DNA of 64,000 bases from Bin87 sp965220055 (GCA_965220055.1 CBDCPE010000004.1:186001-250000); one strand, 5' to 3'; shown: positions 35,202 to 45,560, counted from the stretch's first letter. Numbers and translations: made by a program. The notes: generated by a model not told the origin, from the letters alone.

Positions 35202-37661
35202 ATGACCTTTGCAGAGTTTTTCATCGGGGCAACGGGCAATGATCCTTACCCTTACCAGGTTCGGTTGGCCGAAGGTCCCTCCCTGCCGGTCCTCTTGAAA
35301 GCGCCCACCGGTACGGGCAAGACCGAAGCCGCCGTTCTCGCCTGGCTATGGCGATGGAAAGAGCATGCCGAGGGGAGCGTCCGCCGGAACACTGCCCGGC
35401 GGTTGGTTTACTGTTTGCCCATGCGCAGCCTGGTGGAACAGACGGTGGGTCGAATCGAAGGGTGGGTCAATGATCTGGGGATGGAAGACCAGGTCGGCGT
35501 AGTCACCCTCATGGGCGGGGAACCGCGAACGCAGTGGTATCTGTACCCTGAGCAGCCGTTCATCATCGTCGGCACGCAGGATATGCTCCTGTCCCGCGCG
35601 CTCAACCGGGGATACGGCGTTGGTCCGTCGATGTGGCCGGTCGAATACGGCCTGCTGAACAACGACTGTCTGTGGGTCATGGACGAAGTGCAGTTGATGG
35701 CCAACGGTCTGCCCACCTCGACTCAACTGGCAGGGCTTCGTCATAAGCTGGAAACTTTCGGCGCGGCTCAGAGCATGTGGATGTCTGCCACCGTTCAGAC
35801 CGATTGGCTTGGTACCATCGACCATCCTGCACCGCTGGATCTGCAAGTATTGGAACTTGATAGGGACGACATGGCCAATCCCATCCTGGGAAAACGGCAC
35901 AACGCCCGGAAGATGGTTTCTGAGGTGAACCTGACCAGGAGGGCTGGATATCCACGTCAGCTGGCGGCTTTGATCGCTGAGAAGCACGTGTCCGGCACTT
36001 TGACCCTGGCGATAGTCAACACGGTGGAACGCGCCCAGCAGGTGTACCGGGAACTCAACGATGGCCGGCGGGTTTCTCTGGACGCCGAAAGGGTGCTGGT
36101 ACATTCGCGTTTCCGTGAAGAGGATCGTAAAAAGAAGAACGACGCAATCTTGGCGGCTCCCGGCGCAGCGATTCCTGGAATGGTGGTGGTGGCGACGCAG
36201 GCGGTCGAAGCGGGAATGGACATCTCGGCGCGGACGCTGATCACTGAATTGGCTCCGTGGCTATCCATGGTGCAACGGTTCGGGCGGTGCAACCGCAGGG
36301 GCGATGACGAGCCTGGCGCGATCTTCTGGGTGGATACCGGAGAGAGCGCAGCGGATACGGCTCCCTACCGACCGGAAGACGTGGCTGCGGCCCGGGAACG
36401 ACTGAAATCGCTGGAAGGCCACTCCGCCGGCCCGGCAGACCTCGCGAAATTGGGCGCAGTCCTGGGGGACGTTGAGCGCCTCGCGGTAATTCGCCGGCGC
36501 GACGTGGTGGGGCTGTTTGACACCACGCCGGACCTGTCGGGCGGCTATCTGGATGTTTCGAGGTACGTGCGGGGCAATGATGAGCGCGACGTCTCGGTAT
36601 ATTGGCGAGACATTCCCCAGGAGGGACCGGAAGGGGCCTCTCCAAAACCGCGGCATTCCGAAATCGTCAATGTACCCGTTGGTGGACAATCGGGCCGGCC
36701 CAAGGGCGTCCGGGACTATCTGAGCAACGGCGAAGGACGGATAGCATGGGTCTGGGATTTTCTGGACGACCGATGGCGCCGGGCGCAACCGCGGGAGATT
36801 CATCCGGGAATGACTCTGATGCTGGACGCGGCACGAGGGGGCTATTCTCCGGACACCGGTTGGGACCCAACCGGCATCGAGCCGGTGGGCCCGGTCCCAA
36901 TGGCCGAGGCCGCGCCTGAGGTGGAGGACGGACAGGGTTCCGATCCCGGGTCCACTGCCCTCAGGAAACCGGTAGCGCTGTCCGACCACTGTCGCCACGT
37001 GGAGGATACGGTCAGGGAGGTCCTGGACCAACTGCCCGCCTGGGCCATTGAGCCGGTGATCCGCGACGCGCTGGCAGTGGCGGCGCTTTACCACGATGCC
37101 GGCAAGGCGCATCCGGCGTTCCAGAGGATGATGCGGGGACTTCCGGAAGGCGAAGCATTGCCGGCGGATGCGACGCCGTTGGCGAAGAGCGACCTGGAGA
37201 ACGTGCGGAACGAACGCCGGCACTTCCGCCACGAACTGGGCAGCGCGCTGGCGATTCTGGAACACGCGGACGGACTTGATGAGATAACGCGCGACCTGGC
37301 CGCCTATCTGGCTGCGGCGCACCACGGCAAGGTCAGGCTCGGCATAAGGTCGCTGCCCGGACCGGCCAGGGGCAATAATGCGAGCGGCAATCCGGAATCC
37401 GACCGCCTGCTGGGTTACCCGGTGGCCGTGCCTGAGGTCCTGCCGCCGGTGGACCTTGGGGAGGGATTGCGATTGGCGGAAACTATCCTTGACCTGTCCA
37501 TAGCGCGCATCGGTCTGGACGGCCGGGAGCGCCGGTCATGGCTGGACCGGAGCGCGGGGCTGCTGGATTGGCTGGGACCCTTCCGGCTGGCTGGCCTTGA
37601 AGCGCTGCTCCGGGCCGCCGACATGCGCGCCAGCAAGCTGGAACAGGAGAACGGAGAATGA
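35202..37661 (+). CDS. cas3: Cas3 helicase-nuclease, type I-G (helicase then HD)
   Basis: The 819-residue protein has the SF2 helicase first: LLKAPTGTGKTEAAVLAWLW (Walker A, residues 33-52), CLWVMDEVQLMANG (DEVQ box, near 157), MWMSATVQ (motif III) and VVVATQAVEAGMDISA plus MVQRFGRCNRRG (motifs V and VI). The HD nuclease follows at the C-terminus: LSDHCRHVEDT, ALYHDAGKAHPAFQ (near 630) and AAHHGKVRLGIRS. This reversed domain order marks Cas3 of type I-G (formerly I-U). It unwinds and degrades the target strand after Cascade binding. GGAG precedes the ATG at 35202, and the stop overlaps csx17 by 4 bases. Confidence 0.93.
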   Translation: MTFAEFFIGATGNDPYPYQVRLAEGPSLPVLLKAPTGTGKTEAAVLAWLWRWKEHAEGSVRRNTARRLVYCLPMRSLVEQTVGRIEGWVNDLGMEDQVGVVTLMGGEPRTQWYLYPEQPFIIVGTQDMLLSRALNRGYGVGPSMWPVEYGLLNNDCLWVMDEVQLMANGLPTSTQLAGLRHKLETFGAAQSMWMSATVQTDWLGTIDHPAPLDLQVLELDRDDMANPILGKRHNARKMVSEVNLTRRAGYPRQLAALIAEKHVSGTLTLAIVNTVERAQQVYRELNDGRRVSLDAERVLVHSRFREEDRKKKNDAILAAPGAAIPGMVVVATQAVEAGMDISARTLITELAPWLSMVQRFGRCNRRGDDEPGAIFWVDTGESAADTAPYRPEDVAAARERLKSLEGHSAGPADLAKLGAVLGDVERLAVIRRRDVVGLFDTTPDLSGGYLDVSRYVRGNDERDVSVYWRDIPQEGPEGASPKPRHSEIVNVPVGGQSGRPKGVRDYLSNGEGRIAWVWDFLDDRWRRAQPREIHPGMTLMLDAARGGYSPDTGWDPTGIEPVGPVPMAEAAPEVEDGQGSDPGSTALRKPVALSDHCRHVEDTVREVLDQLPAWAIEPVIRDALAVAALYHDAGKAHPAFQRMMRGLPEGEALPADATPLAKSDLENVRNERRHFRHELGSALAILEHADGLDEITRDLAAYLAAAHHGKVRLGIRSLPGPARGNNASGNPESDRLLGYPVAVPEVLPPVDLGEGLRLAETILDLSIARIGLDGRERRSWLDRSAGLLDWLGPFRLAGLEALLRAADMRASKLEQENGE

Positions 37662-39844
37662 ACCAGGTACACGAACTTGAACTGGGGGGATGCACTCCCG
37701 AGCCGCTGATGGCCTATCTGAAGGCCCTGGGAATTATCCGCCTGGTGTCCGAGCAGAAGGACCAGGGGGCCCGCGCTTTCTGGCAGAACGACGGCTTCTT
37801 CCTGCGCTCGACGCTGGACCGTGAAGCCCTGGTCCAATTCTTTCTGGAGGAGTACCGGCCCACGCCCATCGTCTCGCCCTGGAACGGCGGCAGTGGTTTC
37901 CACGCCAGGGACAACGCGGAGGCGATGGACGCCATCCTGGAACTTGAATCGCCGAGGTTCCAGCTTTGGAACGAGGTCGTTGCGACCGGCAAGCAGATAT
38001 TGGATCAATGCGGGGGGCTCGGAAAGGGGACGAAGGAATGGATCCTCGCCGAGTGCCGGGCCCGGTTCCCAGACGCCGCTCTGGACTGGCTGGATGCAGC
38101 GTACGTACTCACCGCAGATGGGGCCAAATACCCGCCGCTGCTCGGCACGGGGGGGAACGACGGCCGGCTGGATTTCAGCAACAACTTCATGCAGAGCGTG
38201 GTGCTGGCGCTGAATCTGGACCAACGGCGCAATGGCGACGCCATCGGCAACAACCAGGTTGTTGCCGCCTTATTCAACGAGGGAGCGCCCCAGCTGGTCA
38301 GGAAACGATCGACCGGGTTTTACAATCCTGGAAGCGTTGGCGGGGCCAACGCCTCGGTGGGGTTCAATGATGAGGCGATGACCAATCCCTGGGATTACGC
38401 GCTCATGTTCGAGGGCGCGCTGTTGTTCGCGGGCGCGGCCGCCCGCCGGCTGTCGCCCCTGTCGTCGTCCAAAGCCGTGTTTCCCTTCACGGTGGATAAC
38501 TCCGCCGCCGGTTACGGGACGGCCGCGGACTCTGAATACGGAGGTGCGGCGCGCGCGGAGTTCTGGGCGCCGCTCTGGGATCGCCCTGCGAACCTCAACG
38601 AATTGAACCACCTGGTGTCGGAGGGGCGGGCGCAACTCGGGCGGCGGCAGGTTTCCAACGGCACGAACTTCGCAAGGGCGGTGGTCGGGTTGGGCACGGA
38701 GCGTGGCGTTGCCCAATTCCAGCGGTACGGCTTCCTGGAGCGGAACGGTCTGGCGTACCTGGCCGCTCCGCTGGGCCGATTTCACCTCCGTGATGACCGG
38801 GATGCCGCGCAGCGCGCCGACGTCCTCTTTGACCTGGACCCGTGGCTGGAAAGCCTGAGAAGGGCCGCTGCGGTCCGGAACGCGCCCGCCGGCCTGGGCA
38901 CGGCGCTCCGTCGGGTTGACCAGACCATCATCGACTTCTGCCAGCATGGCCAGCCACGCGACTTGCAGAACGTGCTCATAGCCGTGGGGCACGCGGAGCG
39001 GTGGCTGGCCACCTCTTCGCTTCACAACGGGCCGTACCCAGTGCGCCCCCTCAATGCTCTCTCCCGGCAGTGGCTCGATCATGCGGACGACCGGACTGCT
39101 GAGTTCCGGCTGGCCCGCGCGATGGCATCCATTCTCTCCGGACAAAAAGACGGACAGGTGTACGCCGGTCGAATCCGGGAAAACCTGGAGCCGGTGGATG
39201 CGCGCCGGCGCGCCGACTGGAAGGAGGGCAGCACGTCTTTTGTCTGGACTGCGGGAGATGCGTTGTCCAACATGACGGCCGTGCTGGAACGCCGCTGCCT
39301 TGAAGGCGGGATGGCAAGCCTGCGCCACCCGCCCCTGGACTCGTCCTACGCTGCTTCGTTGGACGATGTCGTGGCGTTTTTGAACGGCGGGGTGGATGTA
39401 CAGCGCATGGTGGAGCTGGCCCTGCCCCTGTCGTTTGTGCGCCACCGGTCGCTCACGGCGTCGCTAGACCGGCAACGGAGCGTGCCGGTGGCCCTGCCGA
39501 CGGCATACGCGGTCATGAAGCTGACCCTGCTGCCCGGCAGGTTCGACTGTCCCGCGTTTGGCATCGTTGACACTGACATCTGGATGGAACCCGCCATGAT
39601 CGCGATGCTGAGGGCAGGGAGGATCAAGGATGCCTACCAGGTGGCGTTGCGCCGCCTGAGAGCTGCGGGACTTCCCCCAACGTTGTCCAACGCTCCCGGG
39701 ATACCCGACCGGTCGGAGCAGGGGCGACGGTTGGCCGCCGCGCTGTTATTTCCAACCGATACGGCGGCATACACCACCCTGGCCAGGCTCGCGTTGCGCA
39801 GACCCGTTCTTCAAGACGGAAGCGCCGCCAGCCGGCCAATCTGA
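37658..39844 (+). CDS. csx17: Csx17, Cas8-like large subunit of type I-G
   Basis: The 728-residue product begins VHELELGGCTPEPLMAYLKA LGIIRL, the conserved start of Csx17, and has the long family-specific regions (SPWNGGSGF, NNFMQSVVLAL, NPWDYALMFEGALLF). Csx17 is thought to replace Cas8 in recognising the PAM in the type I-G Cascade complex. The ATG overlaps the cas3 stop, so the genes are translationally coupled. No damage is visible. Confidence 0.9.
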   Translation: MNQVHELELGGCTPEPLMAYLKALGIIRLVSEQKDQGARAFWQNDGFFLRSTLDREALVQFFLEEYRPTPIVSPWNGGSGFHARDNAEAMDAILELESPRFQLWNEVVATGKQILDQCGGLGKGTKEWILAECRARFPDAALDWLDAAYVLTADGAKYPPLLGTGGNDGRLDFSNNFMQSVVLALNLDQRRNGDAIGNNQVVAALFNEGAPQLVRKRSTGFYNPGSVGGANASVGFNDEAMTNPWDYALMFEGALLFAGAAARRLSPLSSSKAVFPFTVDNSAAGYGTAADSEYGGAARAEFWAPLWDRPANLNELNHLVSEGRAQLGRRQVSNGTNFARAVVGLGTERGVAQFQRYGFLERNGLAYLAAPLGRFHLRDDRDAAQRADVLFDLDPWLESLRRAAAVRNAPAGLGTALRRVDQTIIDFCQHGQPRDLQNVLIAVGHAERWLATSSLHNGPYPVRPLNALSRQWLDHADDRTAEFRLARAMASILSGQKDGQVYAGRIRENLEPVDARRRADWKEGSTSFVWTAGDALSNMTAVLERRCLEGGMASLRHPPLDSSYAASLDDVVAFLNGGVDVQRMVELALPLSFVRHRSLTASLDRQRSVPVALPTAYAVMKLTLLPGRFDCPAFGIVDTDIWMEPAMIAMLRAGRIKDAYQVALRRLRAAGLPPTLSNAPGIPDRSEQGRRLAAALLFPTDTAAYTTLARLALRRPVLQDGSAASRPI

Positions 39845-39880
39845 TCAGCGATCAAAAACGCGATAACGGAGAGTGCCGAT

Positions 39881-40885
39881 ATGCCGATTCAGTTACAACA
39901 GTTTGACGGTCACCCACGCCTGCTGATGGAAGCTCGGCTGGAACCGGCGCAGGGGACGCGCTTCCAGCCGACGGGCTTCCCCGACCTGGGGCCGGCCGTA
40001 TACGACGGTCTCGGCGCCGATGGAGCCCCGACGCCGATGGTCTTGGTCGAGTCCGCCCAGTCCGTGGCCAACCGGCTGGAATGGGTCTGCTGGGACGATG
40101 CGACCGGTTCGTTGGCCCCGGCGGTTACCGGAATGCCCTACGTGTCCGTTGACCTGTGGGACAGCGGAGAGACCACCAACTCGTTGCTGGAAGCCCACCG
40201 GCTCAACTCGCCCTACATCATGAAAAACGGCTCCGGTTTTATTGATCAATTCCGCAGCGAAGCCAAATTGCCGGAACGCAACGAACAGGTTGGGATATTC
40301 AACCGGGCCACGCTGGCTCGGGCCGCGTTCAAATACGACCCTGGATCAGTGCTGCACGGGGTTTTCCTGACGGAGATTGACGGACGCGCTCGCCTGCAGC
40401 GATGCCTGTCCGGCTTCATAGAAGCCCGGGGAGCCAGCGTCGCAGATAGCGGCGGGGTCAAGAACGACCGGGTGGCTCCGGCGCCGTCTGCTCTGCGGGA
40501 AATCGGGGTCACCGGCGGCGCCGCAGAAGGGTATGGGAACGTCCCGTTTCACCGCACCGAGTACACCGCCGGGTGTATTACCGCCTACTTCAACCTGGAT
40601 CTGGCGCAGATCAGGGCCTACGGCCTGGGCGATACCGCCGAGCGGTTCCTCGTGACGCTGGCGTTGTGGAAGATCCGCAAGTTCCTGGATATCGGCCTGC
40701 GGCTGCGCACCGCCTGTGACCTCGACGTGGTTGGAGACCTGGCAGTCACCCGGCCCAAGGACGGGTTTGCTGTGCCGGTCCTCCCGGAACTGGAGTCGGA
40801 ACTTCCCGCGTTGATCGCCGCCTGTGCCGCGGAGGGCCTGTTCGCCGACCCGCCCGTCACGGAGCTTGCCTTCCAGCGGAGATAG
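39881..40885 (+). CDS. csb1: Csb1, Cas7-type backbone subunit of type I-G
   Basis: The 334-residue protein has the Csb1 (GSU0053-like) hallmarks: LEARLEPAQGTRFQPTGFPD LGPAVY at the N-terminus, VESAQSVANRLEWVCWDD, LNSPYIMKNG and FHRTEYTAGCITAYFNLDLA. It forms the crRNA-binding backbone of the complex. GGAG lies 9 bases before the ATG, 36 bases after csx17. Confidence 0.9.
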   Translation: MPIQLQQFDGHPRLLMEARLEPAQGTRFQPTGFPDLGPAVYDGLGADGAPTPMVLVESAQSVANRLEWVCWDDATGSLAPAVTGMPYVSVDLWDSGETTNSLLEAHRLNSPYIMKNGSGFIDQFRSEAKLPERNEQVGIFNRATLARAAFKYDPGSVLHGVFLTEIDGRARLQRCLSGFIEARGASVADSGGVKNDRVAPAPSALREIGVTGGAAEGYGNVPFHRTEYTAGCITAYFNLDLAQIRAYGLGDTAERFLVTLALWKIRKFLDIGLRLRTACDLDVVGDLAVTRPKDGFAVPVLPELESELPALIAACAAEGLFADPPVTELAFQRR

Positions 40886-40911
40886 AAACGACCCATGGGC
40901 AAGGAAACAAC

Positions 40912-42390
40912 ATGCTCGCGATAAAGTTCATATTTACCGCCAACCGCTATCACGCCACTCCGTGGGGGCGACACGTCAACGAAGGCGTCTCCGAGTGGCC
41001 CCCGTCTCCATGGCGGATCCTCCGGGGGATCACCGCCACCTGGCGGCGCACCCGGCCGGACCTGGAACCCGAGCGTGTCGTGCCGGTACTGACGGCAATG
41101 GCGGCGGAACTCCCGGAGTTCCGGCTGCCCACGGCGTCGACGGGCCACACCCGCCACTTCATGCCGTACCACGAAGGAGTGAGACAACGTAGCACTCTGG
41201 TCATCGACTCATTCGTAACCATCAAGCCCGACGATCCGTTGTTTGTCATCTGGCCTGGCCTGGAATTGACATCGCTCCAGCGCGATGACCTGAACGGCAT
41301 CCTCCACAATATGCCCTACCTGGGTCGGGCCGAATCGTGGGTCGAGGCCTGCCTGGTCTCGCACTGCCCGGAGACGGCAAACTCCTTTCCCATGAAGACC
41401 GGCGCCGTTCCTGAAGGAGATTGGGAGATTGTTCGCACGCTGACGCCGCGCACTCCGCTCAGCCTCGAGGACCTGGAAGTGGAGACCTCCAATCTCCGGC
41501 GCGGTGGCCGCATCGACCCCGAAGGCGCTCGGTGGTGGACCTACGTGCGCCGACCGGACTGTTTCACCGCGTTCCGCGCCAGTCCGCCATCGGACATCGA
41601 TCTGGGCGCGGGGGCACAGGTTGTCCGGTTCGCTATGGGCGGCAGAGTTCTGCCCATGACCTTTGATACCCTCAGGTGGGGCGAGTTGGCGCGGCAGAGC
41701 GTAATGTCTCAATACGGCAGAGGCAACCGGGGCGCAGTTTCCCAGACCCTGTCGGGCAAGGACGCTTCCGGGAAACCCCTGCAGGGCCACGGTCATGCCT
41801 TCTATCTCCCCACCGACGAGGACGGCGACGGACGTCTGGACCACCTCACGGTGTGGGCGTCCGCAGGACTCACGGCGGCGGAATTTCGAGCCGTGGCGGC
41901 AGTGGAGACCCTCAATCCCGGTGGCCAACGGGAGCCGGTTCAGCTGGCTTATCTGGCCCATGGCGCAGTCGGCGATTTCACCGGCGTGTCGCCGTTGTTC
42001 GGCACGGCGACATCCTGGCAGTCGCTCACCCCCTACGTACTACCTCGCCACATCAAGTTCCGCGGACCCAGGGATGAGAACGGGAGGAAGTCGATGGTGG
42101 ACAGCCCTGAGGAACAGATCACCAGGGAAGCCTCCCTGCGTTATCCCGGCGGACCGAGCTTGGTGTGCGCGGAAAGTCACGAGTCCCGAATGCCTATCAA
42201 ACCCATGCGGGAAGGGCAATCAAGCGGCTTTCGCCCCTTTGATTTCTTCAAGTACAAGAAGGGCGGCGGTTCCACTGGGGGCGGAGCGTTCAATTTCACG
42301 ATCGAGTTCCAAAATCCGGTCTCCGGACCGGTTGCTCTGGGGTTCGCCTGCCACCAGGGGCTGGGCCTATTCATCCCGAAGGGGTGGTGA
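40912..42390 (+). CDS. csb2: Csb2, Cas5-Cas6 fusion subunit of type I-G
   Basis: The 492-residue protein starts LAIKFIFTANRYHATPWGRH VNEGVSEWPPSPWRILRG, the Cas5-like start of Csb2 (GSU0054 family); the C-terminal half (GHAFYLPTDEDGDGRLDHLT VWA) is the Cas6-like part that should process the crRNA. It lies 26 bases after csb1 with AAGGAA upstream, and its stop is 4 bases before the cas4 GTG. It appears complete. Confidence 0.9.
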   Translation: MLAIKFIFTANRYHATPWGRHVNEGVSEWPPSPWRILRGITATWRRTRPDLEPERVVPVLTAMAAELPEFRLPTASTGHTRHFMPYHEGVRQRSTLVIDSFVTIKPDDPLFVIWPGLELTSLQRDDLNGILHNMPYLGRAESWVEACLVSHCPETANSFPMKTGAVPEGDWEIVRTLTPRTPLSLEDLEVETSNLRRGGRIDPEGARWWTYVRRPDCFTAFRASPPSDIDLGAGAQVVRFAMGGRVLPMTFDTLRWGELARQSVMSQYGRGNRGAVSQTLSGKDASGKPLQGHGHAFYLPTDEDGDGRLDHLTVWASAGLTAAEFRAVAAVETLNPGGQREPVQLAYLAHGAVGDFTGVSPLFGTATSWQSLTPYVLPRHIKFRGPRDENGRKSMVDSPEEQITREASLRYPGGPSLVCAESHESRMPIKPMREGQSSGFRPFDFFKYKKGGGSTGGGAFNFTIEFQNPVSGPVALGFACHQGLGLFIPKGW

Positions 42391-42394
42391 CACC

Positions 42395-43018
42395 GTGACA
42401 TCCGACAACTCACTTCCGGAATTGCTCCCCGGCCGGATGCTCAACGAGTATGCCTATTGCCCTCGTCTGACCTACCTGGAATGGGTGCAGGGCGAGTTCG
42501 CCGACAGCGTTGACACCATCGAGGGCCGTTTCCAGCATCGCAGGGTGGACCTCCCTTCGGGAGGGTTGCCGCCGCGTTCCGCCAACCTGGAGGCCGGTCC
42601 AGGGGACGATGACGATCCCACATCGGAAACCATTCACGCCCGGTCCGTCCCGGTCTCCGACCAGACCTTGGGCGTCATCGCCCGCATCGACCTAATTGAG
42701 AGTCAAGGCAATGCGGTCACTCCGGTGGATTACAAACACGGCAAAGCCCCCAATGTGCCGGAGGGCGCTTGGGAGCCGGAACGGGTCCAGGTCTGCATCC
42801 AGGGACTGCTGCTCCGCGCCAACGGCTACGCCTGCTCCCAGGGAATGCTCTACTTCGTAGAGTCCCGCCAGCGAATCGCCGTCCCATTGGATGATGTCCT
42901 CATCTCGCGCACCCTGGAATTGTTGTCGGGTATTCGCGACATGGCCTCCTCGGGCTGCGTTCCCCCACCTCTGGTGGACAGCCCCAAATGCCCCCGCTGG
43001 ACTTTGCACAAAAGTTAG
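42395..43018 (+). pseudogene. cas4: Cas4 part of a cas4-cas1 fusion, cut by an IS
   Basis: From the GTG at 42395 the product reads LLPGRMLNEYAYCPRLTYLE (first cluster Cys), TLGVIARIDLIE, TPVDYKHGKAP (RecB-type D-x(n)-D-Y-K) and VCIQGLLLRANGYAC (QxxxY-like region). At about 42999 the IS begins, right after K-C-P-R; the last six codons and the stop at 43018 come from the IS. The remaining two cluster cysteines, in RCSLVGICLPDE, are on the far side of the IS joined to Cas1. In type I-G, Cas4 and Cas1 are commonly one polypeptide that selects PAM-proper spacers. The truncated Cas4 keeps only two of four cluster cysteines and should not assemble its Fe-S cluster. Confidence 0.9.
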
Positions 43019-44448
43019 ATGAATTATAAGAACAGGGTAAGCTGGCCGGACCCTCCTGGAAAAAGGCCAAGCGATGCTCACCCTGCCCAACGCGATTGTA
43101 CCCGTACTCCATCCCTTCGCCATGCTGTTTCGCAGCCCGACCTGGCGGAAAGCCCAAATCCTGTTGATCGGCGCGATACTGGCTCCCGGCCAACGCACCG
43201 TGGCATCGGCGCTCCGTGTCATGGGACTGAGCGACGACCGCAACTACGCCCGTTATCATCAAGTGCTCAATCGGGCGGTGTGGTCGCCCCGCCAGGCGGC
43301 ACGCATCCTGTTGGGACTGCTGATCCTCTACTTGGATCAAGGCGATGGTCCGTTGATCTTCGGCATCGACGAAACCTTGGAACGGCGCCGCGGCCCTAAA
43401 ATCAAATCCTTGGGTATCTACCGCGATGCGGTGCGTTCCAGCCGGAGCCACCTGGTCAAGGCCAGCGGTCTGCGCTGGATTTCCCTGATGTGGCTGGGCC
43501 ATGTCCCCTGGGCGGGACGCTATTGGGCCTTGCCTTTTCTCACCGTGCTGGCGCCTTCGGAACGCTACTACCGGCAGCGCGGACGCCGCCACAAAAAACT
43601 CACCGACTGGGCGCGGCAGATGGTCATGCAACTGCGCCGCTGGCTGCCCCAGCGCCCCCTGGTGCTGGTGGGCGACGGCGGCTACGCCGTCCTCGACCTG
43701 CTCCACTGCTGCCAATCCCTCCGTGAACCCGTTACCCTCATCACCAGATTGCGCTTGGACGCGGCCCTCTATGAACCGGCGCCACCACGTCAACCGAGCC
43801 GGAACGGTCGGCCACCGCTGAAAGGCCGACGGCGGCCCGCGCTGAAATCACTCGTCGACCATCCCGGTCAGTCCTGGGCCACCGCGGTGCTGGCCTGGTA
43901 CGACGGCACCACCCGCAGGGTGGAGCTCACCTCGCAAACTGCGGTCTGGTATCGTTCGGGCAAGCCGCCGGTGCCCCTGCGCTGGGTTTTGGTTCGAGAC
44001 CCCCAGGGCGAATTCGCCACACAGGCTCTGCTGTGCACTGACCTGGCCGTGGAACCGGCGCAGATTCTGGAATGGTTTGTGCTGCGCTGGCAACTGGAGG
44101 TCACCTTCCAGGAGGTGCGAGCGCATCTGGGCGTGGAGACCCAACGCCAGTGGTCGGACCGCGCCATCGCCCGCACCACGCCAATCCTGATGGGCCTATT
44201 CTCCTGGACCACCCTGGCGGCTCACTTGATGCAGGAACAACAGCCCATGAGCCATCGCACCGCGGCCTGGTACGCCAAGCCGTCGCCGACCTTCGTAGAT
44301 GCCATCGCTCTGGTGCGCCGCCACCTGTGGCTGGCCTCCGAGGGTTTTTCACTGTCCGAGGCAGAACCGGATATATGGAAAGTCCCGGCTGCCCTGTACC
44401 ACCGACTTGTAGATTCACTCGCCTACGCGGCTTGAAATGTGCAAAGCC
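43000..44448 (+). mobile_element. DDE insertion sequence inside cas4-cas1
   Basis: The ends are GACTTTGCAC at 43000-43009 and its inverse GTGCAAAGCC at 44439-44448. The flanks TGCCCCCGCTG (42989-42999) and TAGCCCCGGTG (44449-44459) match at 8 of 11 positions and look like a diverged target duplication. The element carries one transposase gene. Confidence 0.8.
43074..44435 (+). CDS. IS4/IS701-like DDE transposase
   Basis: The 453-residue protein has a DDE domain with IFGIDETLERRRGPKI (first Asp), VLVGDGGYAVLDLLHCC (second Asp) and FVLRWQLEVTFQEVRAHLGV (Glu in the YREK-like position), followed by SDRAIARTTPILMGL. It appears intact. The exact IS family is uncertain to me. Remnants of the same element lie at 52837-53190 and perhaps 30754. 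Confidence 0.85.
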   Translation: MLTLPNAIVPVLHPFAMLFRSPTWRKAQILLIGAILAPGQRTVASALRVMGLSDDRNYARYHQVLNRAVWSPRQAARILLGLLILYLDQGDGPLIFGIDETLERRRGPKIKSLGIYRDAVRSSRSHLVKASGLRWISLMWLGHVPWAGRYWALPFLTVLAPSERYYRQRGRRHKKLTDWARQMVMQLRRWLPQRPLVLVGDGGYAVLDLLHCCQSLREPVTLITRLRLDAALYEPAPPRQPSRNGRPPLKGRRRPALKSLVDHPGQSWATAVLAWYDGTTRRVELTSQTAVWYRSGKPPVPLRWVLVRDPQGEFATQALLCTDLAVEPAQILEWFVLRWQLEVTFQEVRAHLGVETQRQWSDRAIARTTPILMGLFSWTTLAAHLMQEQQPMSHRTAAWYAKPSPTFVDAIALVRRHLWLASEGFSLSEAEPDIWKVPAALYHRLVDSLAYAA

Positions 44449-45558
44449 TAGCCCCGGTGTTCCCTGGTGGGCATTTGCCTCCCGGACGAGGTGAACTTTC
44501 TCTCCGCGGACGGACGCGCCATTACGCGGGAGGACGTTCGCCGGATGGCCCACGCCCGGGACGACGCCATTCCGGTATACGTCCAAACCCAGGGCGCCGT
44601 TGTCGGAAAGTCCGGCGAACAGCTGGAAGTGAAACAGAAGGGGCAAGTGCTGCAGAGGGCCCGCCTGATGGAAATGTCCCACCTGGCGCTCTTCGGCAAC
44701 GTGCAGGTCACTACCCAGGCGGTTCGGGAGTTGTGCGACCGTAGCATCCCCATCTGTTACTTCACCTACGGCGGATGGTTCCGAGGTATCACCAATGGCA
44801 TGGGGCACAAAAACGTGGAATTGCGCTGCCGGCAATTCATGGGAGCAGTTACCTCTGAGACAGCGTTATCCATCTCCAGGCAGCTGGTGTTCGGTAAAAT
44901 AAAGAACTGCCGCACCATGCTGCGCCGCAACCACCAGGAGGTGCCCTCGGCAACTCTGGCCGAACTGAACCGGCTCGCCGACCGGGCGCTTGTGGCCCCA
45001 TCATTGGACACTTTGCTGGATATCGAAGGAGCCGCGGCACGAACCTATTTCTCGAAGTTCCAGGGGATGATCAAGGTCGGATCCGTGGACTTCGATTTTC
45101 AGGGGAGGAACCGTCGACCGCCTCGGGACCCGGTGAACGCCGTCCTTTCGTTTCTCTACGCCATGCTCATCAAACAAGCGATGATCACGGCTCTTACAGT
45201 GGGCTTCGATCCCTACCTGGGATTCTACCACCAGCCGAAGTATGGGAAACCCGCCCTCGCACTGGATCTGGTGGAAGAATTCCGCCCCATAATCGCCGAT
45301 TCGGTGTGTATCAGCCTGATCAACAACGGGGAACTGGGGACGGGGCATTTCGTTACGCGGGGCGATGCGACAGCCCTCACCCCCAATGGCCGTCGTAAAG
45401 TGATTGAAGCCTATGAGAGGCGGATGGACACTCTGCTAACTCACCCCCTGTTCGGCTACTCGGTCAGCTATCGCCGTATCCTGGAAATACAGGCCCGTTT
45501 GTTGGCCAGATATCTGCTCGGCGAATTGCCAACCTATCCGGTATTCAGGACGAGGTAA
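44449..45558 (+). CDS. cas1: Cas1 integrase, detached from its Cas4 domain
   Basis: The frame is open from the IS end; a GTG at 44467 (before GICLPDEVNF) is the first usable start, giving 363 residues. PVYVQTQGAVVGKSGEQLEV is the Cas1 beta-domain start; DIEGAAARTYFSKF carries the catalytic Glu, GFYHQPKYGKPALALDLVEE the His and the acidic residues. The codons upstream, PRCSLVGICLPDE, are the end of the Cas4 domain. With GTG 44467 Cas1 would be nearly complete, but no good ribosome-binding site precedes it (only CCCTG), so expression depends on chance initiation or on transcription from the IS. Confidence 0.88.
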
Positions 45559-45560
45559 AT

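Noticed and set aside
41795..42394. A longer cas4 starting inside csb2
   Set aside because: The extra residues are csb2 read in another frame; the conserved Cas4 start follows the GTG at 42395.
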